A stretch of DNA of 64,000 nucleotides, from positions 2,785,501-2,849,500 of the forward strand of contig NC_092576.1 of NCBI RefSeq assembly GCF_037975245.1, given 5' to 3'. This stretch comes from Apostichopus japonicus. Its lineage: Eukaryota > Echinodermata > Holothuroidea > Aspidochirotida > Stichopodidae. The translations under genes and the position numbers were made by a program. The notes beneath the pieces are model-generated. The model was given only the letters and a program-made list of their open reading frames with translations, made no database searches and had not been told where the DNA came from. Of this stretch, positions 1 to 10,300 are shown one piece after another (within the stretch, counting starts at the first letter, position 1; every line of letters starts with the position of its first letter).

Positions 1-1164
1 TAACTATATATTTTATACTTCTGAGACATTTTTTTTACAATCTGAGAAAACAATATCACAAAATAACAAACAATGCCAAAGTCATGTGAGAAAAGAATCA
101 CAACTGGTATCAGATTCCAAGTACAGATGTAACGAAATGAGAGAATGAATTACTCTAAATGTTATGGAGTATGGCTCTGTGGAAAGGAGTAGAAATATGT
201 ATGATATGCTCCTAATGTTCTTATACGTAGAAACAATCTAATAACATTTCAAGGTGGAATTACATAAGTATTTAGCTAGGTGGAATTACATCAGTCTTTA
301 GCTATTACAAACCTTATGGTTAGGGACGGACTGGAATAAAAATTGTCACTGGGTATTCCATCACGAGGGGCCCCCAATATAAGATGTGAAACTGTGAACA
401 TGCATAAAGTGGTGGATCATTACGGTTCTTCATATCAGTCCAGACCAATCGAATATCATGTTGTAGTATTAAAGTTTTCTTTTGTGATAATAATGAAAAA
501 GAGATTCATCTTCTACCAAAGTATCAAAACAGACAAAAAAGTTACAAGATAAACACACACAATTAATTTGAAGCCCATTTTTAATTGTCAATCCATTACC
601 TTTCCTTTCACAACATACGTCTAGTGGAATAATACTTGTACGGTGAACAAACATTGCATGTTTTGACAAATTAAAACAAACCATATTTACGAGGGTTTGC
701 AAAGGTTCAAGTTATTCACAGTGTTTCATTATTGAATATACTACTCCATAAAAACAATTGAATAATGGACAGAACCATCATTTTTTTCATTACGAGTACT
801 AGGAATGCGTATAAACATTCCCATGAAGAATGGCTGAACTCTTAAGATCATAATGACAATCTTTCTATGGTTTGATGGGTTCATGGTGAAGTCTACATTC
901 CTTCCAATTGAATCATACCTATGCACATGTTTTTTTTTTTTGCTAGACGCATCTACGCACAAACAATCCGTGCACATGAATTGCACATGAATTGCACAGA
1001 GACTGTAACTAGCCTCGATTTTAAAGTCCTCAGTAACGAAGCATTATGTTTTACCAAGACTTCAACATTAGCCTGTGCCAACAAAGGTTAGTGATTGAGC
1101 AAGATGCCCAACCAGACAATCTCATTCTTATGATGTTCTCTTAATGAAGACTGCACATCTTATA
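1..1164. other. Flank downstream of ACAA2, no gene seen
   Basis: AT-rich sequence beyond the 3' end of the thiolase gene. No reading frame here resembles a known protein and no repeat family was recognised. Part of it may be 3' untranslated region if a more distal poly(A) site is used. Confidence 0.5.
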
Positions 1165-1170
1165 TTTATT
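1165..1170 (-). terminator. Candidate poly(A) signal of ACAA2
   Basis: AATAAA on the minus strand (TTTATT on plus) about 140 bases after the thiolase stop codon. This is a plausible 3' UTR length, but other AATAAA words occur nearby and cleavage was not verified. Confidence 0.4.
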
Positions 1171-1310
1171 TAGTATGGTGGTTTCTGTCACCAGCGAATA
1201 ATATCCTCTCTCGATGGGGACCTGAATACTTCGCTGTATTGATTAATCATCGATTCATTCTCTCACTGATTAGTTGCATAAACACTGGCATTGCTGATGA
1301 TGGCAAGTCT

Positions 1311-1395
1311 CTAGTAGATGTTTTCCAGAATGATTGCAATGCCCTGTCCACCACCAATGCAGGCCGATCCAACAGCGTACTTTCCTCCTCTTCGT
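1311..1395 (-). CDS. ACAA2: ACAA2 exon 9 (C-terminus)
   Basis: Codons 370-397 and the TAG stop at 1311-1313. It encodes [18 protein letters not shown], with the acid/base Cys382, and ends in ENIY. The acceptor is CTGTCTAG preceded by a T-run. One base completes Lys370 from exon 8. Confidence 0.95.
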
Positions 1396-4300
1396 CTAGA
1401 CAGGAAAAAAAGAAGCAGTGAGTCTCATGTTACAAGACATTTACAGGATAAACTCTGAAGAAGTGTAAGCAGGGTATTTAACGGCAAGCATTTCAGTACA
1501 AATACACTCACAGAATTGAACACAGAGAGGTACTAAAGGCACAATGTCATTGCATGATTGGATAAATAGCCAATGGTAGCAGTCAGAAAAACAATGGCAC
1601 ATTGTCTAGTTAGCAGTTAGACAAACAAGTCTTTCTTTACAAAGGTGTTATTTGCACCACGATTAAAAGTCGTACCCTACACAACTAACCCCCCCCCCCC
1701 AAAAAAAAAAACACACACAACACAGAGGAAAACTTAAAGAAGGAAGATGGCAAAGCCATAAACAATGTAGAACAAAGTGAAAAGTACTTTTGTGGTATAA
1801 ATTCACAACCACCAAACTGCTCAAATCTGATTCAAGCATTGAGTGGTTAACAGATTTAGAATTTATCAATTTTAGCTACTAAAATAATGCCAAGTGCTTG
1901 AAGAAAATCTAATGGCAACAATCAAGTTGTCACTGGCATTTTTTAATAACAATAAAAATCAGTGGTTATTTTTACGAGGCTTAAGAGACCAAAAATGTGG
2001 GAGAATCCCGCAAGGGCTATTTGATTACAAACTTACACATCGGGTGGCTTCCAATACAACATTTTAACTAAAATTTGGAATCTTCATATCTTAGAAAGTC
2101 ATTTCAGATGGGAAAACCTTACTATGACCAAGCCGGGTATCGAACCCAGAACCTCCGGATTGCTAAGCCTCATTGATTCAAATGCCACTCGGCCACAGCA
2201 CCGAGTTACAACACACTACAATTTACTACTTAAGAGCAACCTAATACTATTTACTGATAATCAAGCGGTCATAAACCGCTAATGTTAGGTACGGACATCA
2301 ATCGGATTCTTTTACTGACCATTGGAAACTGATTTATCGTAAGAATGACGATTGTTTACCAATTTGGCCATGTGTTTATATTCTTATTATCTGTTGCTTG
2401 CAAAATGCAATATGCTAAAAGCAAAACCCACTGGAATTTAGCCAGTAAATAGCCTGAACTTGGAGATCGGCTTGTAAAATGCGACGGATACTTCAGAAGA
2501 TTCTTGATAACAAAACGAAAGGAACAGAAGATAAAACAGAACTTACTTCAATTCATGAGTGAGATGAGCTGTGATTCTTGCACCCGAGGCACCGACAGGA
2601 TGACCTACTGCAACAGCCCCACCGTTTACATTCGTTTTGTCCATATCAAGACCCAGTTCTCTTTGAACAGCGACAAACTGAGCTGCAAATGCTTCATTGA
2701 CCTAAAGAACAGATACAGCATAAATAACTATCAACTCAAAGTCTGATTGTGGTGTATAAAACTATGGCAATAGGTTCATTGGTTCTTGGTGAGGTTTTTA
2801 TACTGAAGTCTATTGATGTACAATAACAATCCTTTATTTAGAGTATTCATCCATAAACTGATAATAATGAATACAACATCCCAAAACTCTGATCTGCTTA
2901 AAAGAGAGCTATATTTTTCTGAAAATTATCCTGCCGCTAGTGGGTTTCCCAGCTGGCTTGTAATAGGGGCAGGGATGAAGATGTTACTGCTCATAGCAGA
3001 TTCTAGAAAAATCAAATCTATGCTATCAATTTAACCAATTTTGTTTGCACATTGAGAAAACATTAACTTTACTTATTCCATGTTCAAGATACCAAGGCTA
3101 GCAAAACATTCAGCAGGGCTAGTGGAATTTTAAATTTACTGGCCCTGCTGAGCCATACATTACTTTGTCCTGTTGGTATACTGTATCATGGTACAGTTTG
3201 TAGAGTAACCCATACCACATACATGACCATTCTGACCATAATCCATAATCTAATAGTTAGAGATTATGTTACAATAAAACAAGAAAAAAAAGAAAATTAT
3301 TGTAATAAAACATACTTTACACAGGGTTTCCAAGTTCACACACATTGTAGGAAATAAAAAATGCCATGACTTTGTTCTGTCAAAAAATACACCACTTAGA
3401 TGAACTTGGCCAAGAATGTTGGATTTGGTCACATTCCTCACGAGGCAAAGAAGCATCGTGCGAAAAAAATCTGTTTTAGAGATTTCATTCCATTTTCCCA
3501 TGACTTTTGACATTTTTTCTCTTACTTTTACACTTCCCAGCCTGCAAATTGATTTTCAATTTTCCATGACTTTTTTACAAGTTTTCTATATCTTGGGAAA
3601 CCTTTATATCTTGTGTTACCTCAACGAGGTCCATATCATCTAATTTCAGTCCAGCCTTGTCCAGTGCTTTCCTGATGGCATAAACAGGTCCAATACCCAT
3701 GATGTGTGGGTCACATCCTGACGCATTATAGCTCACAATTCTAGCCAGAGGCGTCAACCCGTGTTTGGTCACAGCTTCCTCCGAGGCTAAGATGTTAACT
3801 CCAGCCCCATCACAGATACCCTGCACAGAAGTCACAATGACACATTTTTAATGTAGAGCAGATTGGAAAATTGGACTTTTTTGATGTAATATCATAACAA
3901 GCAAATTTCATGATATTATCTTGTCAAAATTAAGAAGTATGCACAAACTTTTCCATACAACGTGACACTCATACAAACATTTTCCGGGCGCAGGGAGGGG
4001 GGGGGGGCAGGAGACCCTTGTTTAAAAACACTAATAATAATCAGGCAGTTATTTGTATGACTCTTTAGTGATCACGAATGTGGGAGAACATTGGGTGGCT
4101 TCCAATGCAACAGTTTAAACTCAAAGTCAAATTTTTTTCAATTTAGAAAGTCATTTCGGATGGGTTTTTTATTGGACCCTATTATGACAGACTGACGAAG
4201 ACTTTTGCACAGATCACCTAGGGGTGGGGTGGGTCCATGGATCCCAGTTTGAGTAAGATGGGCCCTAGGTATTCAAGCTGGGTTAAAACTCACGGATGCA

Positions 4301-7300
4301 TTGCCCGCAGATACCAAACCGTCTTTCTTGAATACAGGAGGTAGTTTCTTAAGAATGTCCATGGTAGTCTCTCCTCGAGGATGTTCGTCCACGTCCAACA
4401 TCTTTGGTCCTTTCTTTGTCTTTACCTCCACAGGAGCCATTTCCTGCTTAAAGTAACCTGCGTCATTCGCTGAGGAAAAGAGTAAAATAAAAAAAAACCT
4501 GTTTAGCAAACTGCTTATTATCCACTAAAGAGCATGTGTATTAAGAGAATGTGTAAAAGTATGTGGGCCTGACATTTCGATCCTAGCAGGATCTTCTTCA
4601 GACTGAATGACAAGTGACAGAAGGGACAAATAGAAGCACAGAATACAGACAGATTAATGAGCACGGTGAACACAAAGAGATAGATGTAAGGGGATTAGTA
4701 GACAAGGGATGGAGGGAAGAAAGCAACCAACAGGCACAAGAGGAGAGGTAGGAGGTAAAGAAGGAGATAAAAAAAGGAGGGAAAAAGTAGTGAACAAATT
4801 AAAATGAAACTGAAAACCTTTTTAAACAAACAAATGAAAAAATGAAAGCGGATCAAATCAAGAAAAAGTAATGATTAGTAAAATACTTCTGAAGATAGAG
4901 GAAGCTAATAGGCTCCATCTGCAGTCCGATGACTCATATTTAAAATAATGCCAGAGAAGAATAGAGAACAGCAAGATAAATTTATCAAAATTAATCTCCA
5001 GGAGGTTTCCATCAGAAACCCTACTGACACATCGGGTTATTATACAATGAACAAGACAAATATGAGAAATACACGCTCCTGTGAGATCTTTCCTTCTTCT
5101 AACACCAATCAGCTCTTGACGACCTATCTATCAGGAGTATACAGAAATTTCAGAGAGCCATCTTTCTCTAACTATACTTCCCGTTAATGACACTCTAGAT
5201 TACATTGAAACAGGGAGATTCATCTACATAGGGTGCAAGGCAACAGGGTTGCCTTGTTAAACTGCCTGTGAACACAGTCTAGCTATTCCCTCTGTGGTTC
5301 ATGGAAAAGAACACACATAGCACTCCTGATACATCCAGCTACTTTACAATAAAAATACAAATAGGATACACTCTAGAACTGTAAATCTTTTCTCTCTTCT
5401 AAAACATTGCAGCCTTTTATTTTTGAAAATGCATTGTTTCACCCCATCCCCTCCCTACCCGACCCTTCCACCCCCTGCAATTTTAATTTATGATGATTTT
5501 CCAGACTTCCTACAGCAGTTGTGAAGGTCCCTGAAACCTGGTTCAGATGCTCTGCAAGGATCTCCAACCCTGTTTACAGCACCATTGCTTCATCCTGACT
5601 TCCACCCAAAGGGAAATAATTACTTGGAGAGGACCACCAATTTAAGGGCTGGGTAGCTCAACTGGAAGACCAACGTCAGACTTTGTACTTCTGTGAGTTC
5701 AGTGGGTCCAATGAACATTAAGACCAACACTTTCTTTGCTTTTTTTAAATTTGTATAAATAATTTTAAGTCCATATTTCTGTGAATGAATTCGCATAATT
5801 CTAGCTAGTCAATTAACTGAATGTACAGCTATATATATTGGACTCACCAGCTTTCCACCTGTGTTGTGAGGTTAGTGCAAGTTGGTCAGCATCTTCTCTG
5901 GTCACTCCGTATTTAGCACCCAGGGTCTCTGCCGTCACCCCCATAGGAGTCTTAATCTGCAGGTCTGTAAGAGTTGCCCAGAGAGCATCTTCCATCTAAA
6001 ACATTAATGCAAGAATAAAAGAAAATTAACATGATTTTGCTTTAATAATAACAATTCAAGCAAAAACGTTCCAGAAAGAGGAAAATATAACTGCAAATAA
6101 CAAAACTATCTATAATAATATCAGTCAACTCCCATTCTACTCCTCCTCCAAAATGTGTTTTATATAACAGGCCCAGGATTTTAACAACTTTAGCCATTTA
6201 ATAAAGCAAGTCAATTGCTTAAAAAAAATCTACTAAGCTTTTTCTAGTGACAAAGAGCAAAATTCGCTCGCAGTTAGCCAGAAAATAGCCCCAATTTCGA
6301 GGCCTGTATTATAAGAAAATAAATAATTAAATAAAAAATACAAACTAAGTCAAGTTTAATGTTATTGTATTCCTGTGCTGGTTGTTTTATGGTTGGGCTT
6401 TCCATGGGGCATGTGCCCTACTTGGCCCTTTAACCTGTTATATTATGTTATATTACATCTTTTTGAGGTTCACATAAGAGTGAAGTCAACAAAAGGTAAC
6501 AAAATTATGAGGTTTGCCAGACATTTTAAAAAAAAAGGAATGTAGACCTTTGTTCAGCAAATTAACGACTACATGAAATTACAAAAGGAGATTTTATGAT
6601 TTTCAAATCATCCCAATATCTTCATGTGATATGATATTAAACTACTGTATCTGTAGCCTGTCATGTCTCTCAACAACTACTGTTTGCTTCATAAGTATCA
6701 TACCCTCTCTAACCACACACTTCACTGATTACCTGGGGGATCAAAGACCAATACGGGCCAGATAGATGAGCAAGGTGAATTTCTATACTTTTGTCTGTTG
6801 CAACAAGTCGTTTAAACATTAAGCTCAGCACTGTGCTATATGTCAAAGTTCTATGGAGAGCAAAACATACAGACTGTAGTTCTGTTCTTGTTGCTTTTCA
6901 TGGGGAAAATGACCACAAAAGCTTTTGTTTTTTTTAAATTTTTATCTTGCACATGTACAGCATACGGTACACAGCGGGATGCCCCGCCAGTGTTTGAAAC
7001 AAATCCGATATATATGTTACCAGTTTTGTATTGCAATTTCATGGACAATTTCGACCCACCTGTCAAGGATAATTCAAATTTGAGATAATAAACGGTCAAA
7101 TTTTAACAACCTTTTGTTTATTTAATGAAAGTGTTATAAGCAAGTAATTGATGATACAATTTGGTTTGCATCATTCCAGAATACTCTTACACATGCATGT
7201 ATCATGCCAAAATAAATAAAGCAGGAAAAAAAAGGAAAGAAGACAAAATTGAGACGAGTTCAGTAAAACCAGCATTTGAGCAGACTGCATTATATGTACA

Positions 7301-10300
7301 TTGTCTGGCTTGTTCCCAGTATTAGGAAAGTGCTGGTATGAGCTCACATACAGATCTTAAATGGAATCAAAGGTTTACTGGTAACCACTGAAATAGTGCA
7401 CATTATGGCACAGTGCTACAATTATGTAGCAAACACTTTAGTTTGGAACTCTGTTTAACATTGGCATAGAGTAAACAGCATCGCTCACGACAGGATGCTT
7501 ATAACATGACAAGCTTAAAGAGATACACACATCCTTAAATGAACGCTAAAATGGCCTGAAATGTTACAGACATGTACAATGTGTTATATGATATTCATGA
7601 CTGTGTCGAGACCTTCGTACTTACAAGTTTTTATGATTTAGACTGAGTAGGGCTAGTCTTCATTCAATTTAAGTAAAACTGATTATTTTAAGAGTCCATT
7701 GAATGACATGTCAACCATATGATCTTTGTTTCATTCCTAGCCTGTATTGTTATGTGGATGCGATGCTATCTAGAATGAAGGGTTTTACTGCGGTGACATT
7801 ACTACATGTAAACTATATGTACATGATCTATTTCAGAATGAAGGGTTTTACTGCGATCCAAACCATATGTACATGATTTCAGTTTGGTTCCTAGCCTGTA
7901 TTGCTACATCGATGCGACGCTATCTAGAATGATGGGTTTTACTGCGGTGCCATCACTAGATGTAAAACGTATGTATATGATCTGTTTCATTCCTAGTCTG
8001 CTTTGCTGTGTGGATGCGATGCTATCTAGAATGAAGTTTTACCGCGATGCCATTATTCTGGAGATATGTGTCATTCATCAGGAAGAAAGGCTCGTTCCAC
8101 AGGGAATCATTTATTCCGATATCGCATGGCAAAATGTTATTCAAAAGGGTCATATTGCTATACAAGTCCTAAGATGTATCGGTCTTTACACAGGAGGCAT
8201 AGTATTTGAGAAGAGGATAAAGTCAGAGACTTCAAAACTGCTACACAAAATTTGAACTCTACTTCATTCTTTGCTCCATGGTCTGGTGAAACAGTTAAAT
8301 CCTTCTACATGCATCAACATGCTTTCTGACCTATTTATGACCATTTGACCCTCCTTGTACACAAGTATCGGGAGAGTTAAATGTCAAGAGAAGGGAGTTT
8401 TAGTTTAGAAACAGATATATATAATTTGTAATGAGAGATTAATACCGTACCTTTAGGTCTGTTCCTAATGGGATTCCAAAGCGAGCGCCACGGACCATGT
8501 ATGGTGCCATGCTCATGTTTTCAGCACCACCGGTAAGGACCACTTCAGATTCACCACAGAGGATATCCTTCATGAACAAAAGGAGAATGTCTGTCAATGG
8601 TCAAAAACATTGTCAGAATCGCCGAATCCCTCCTCTACAAACACACAATCACATAAAGATGTATACAGTATACACATATTTGTGTATTTAAATAAATGTG
8701 CTTGGTATTAACAATGTACTCCCATCATCTCTGATGTTACATTAGATTTCATAAATGTTGTTCGATTACAGTACAAACAAAACACTACCAAACTCAACAG
8801 TTGTTTGTGATAATTACAACTCAAGTTTTGTAATTTTCTTCTAACTAGTAGACATTAAGGAAGATGGACAATAACATCATGTTTTTTCCCAATCTTGACT
8901 ATGTATGAAAATGGGGCTAGGCCAATTTACATACAATGGTCTTGGTGTTGTAAGAGGCCTCTTATTATAGATACTCTAGAAATGAGAAGAGAATTTTCCG
9001 ATGGTATGTACCAACAGTGTGTCGCAAAGGATGACTGTTACTAAAAGAGATTGTACAACATAACATAAATTGTTATTACAGAAATTATTCACATTCAGGT
9101 GAAAGGAAATGCACAGAAACCTAACTGGGTTTGCTTGAAGATGTGCACTCCTACAATACACAAAAACAAAGCGAATATGAACGACTACCAAGACTAGCAG
9201 AAAAGAGATGGCTAGGTATGTATTTATATATAATTATTTTACCTGTACACCACTGACAATAGACTGGAAGCCTGACCCACAGAGACGGTTCACAGTCAGG
9301 GCTGGGCTGGCAATGGGCACACCTACCCTGACACTGACATGACGGGCTATGTACGGGCCATCTGCAGAGGACTGAATGCAAGTGAAAGTATATAAGAACA
9401 CAGAAGCAACAATATGTTAATGATATATATGTTAATATAACGATATGTTAACAATCCAAGGATTGCTGGTTCGATTCCTGACTAGTTCATTACGTTTTGT
9501 CCTTGGGCGAGATGCTTCATCTCAATTGCCTTTCTCCATCCAGGGGTTAAATGGGTACCTGAGAGGTAATTGGTCATTAGGCGCAGAGGACTGAATGCAG
9601 GTGAAAGTATATATAGAAGAACACAGAAGTAATGATATGTGTTAAAATTACTGGCAGTATTGGAGACATGATGACTATCGTCATTGTACACACATCATTT
9701 GGCACAAAAGTACAGTTTGCTGACAAAACATCCTGATTTTACATTTAGAAGTATAGCCCCAGAAAATGATAAGTATATTCTTTTGCACAGATGACAGGGG
9801 CACCTGGGGTGTAACCAAATTATTCACCAGCCCCTGAAACTTACTTCTGATATGGTAGGATGTAGCCACCTAGCTATAGGACATCGTGATCTAGCAATTT
9901 AGCCTTGTTATCTGCCTTCACAATGAGGACAGAAATTGATATAATTTTTGAAAATGGAGCACACATGGCATTTCAAATTTAATATTAAAGACTTATACAC
10001 ATAGCATGCATACTTACTGAGCTAACATTGCCAACGAATGTTGAATCAACCAATTCTGGGTTGATGTTGGCTTCCCTTAGTGCTGCAGTAGCTGCCACTT
10101 CACAGAGATCTGTAGCAGTCTTGTTCTTAAGGGATCCACCAAAGGCTCCAAAGGGTGTCCTTTTGGCAGCAACGATGAAAATTCCTATAACAAATTCATA
10201 AAGGGGTTCAAACAAGTTATTAAACACTTGAAAACCAAGGTCTATAATGAAAATAAAATGTTCACCTTTTACACGCTGTAACTTTAATGTAGCCTAGGTA

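Noticed and set aside
2130-2203. Possible tRNA-Leu/Ser gene on minus
   Set aside because: The box A and B words are present, but a shared non-tRNA body follows and the same sequence recurs at 28707, so it is a SINE head.
7884-8255. 123-codon plus-strand frame
   Set aside because: Runs through the ~100-bp tandem repeats and a dispersed repeat; no splice sites or similarity.
9243-9361. Alternative acceptor CTGCAG for ACAA2 exon 3
   Set aside because: Using it leaves the exon 2 to exon 3 join out of frame; TTGCATTCAG ten bases upstream restores [16 protein letters not shown] and the 397-residue length.
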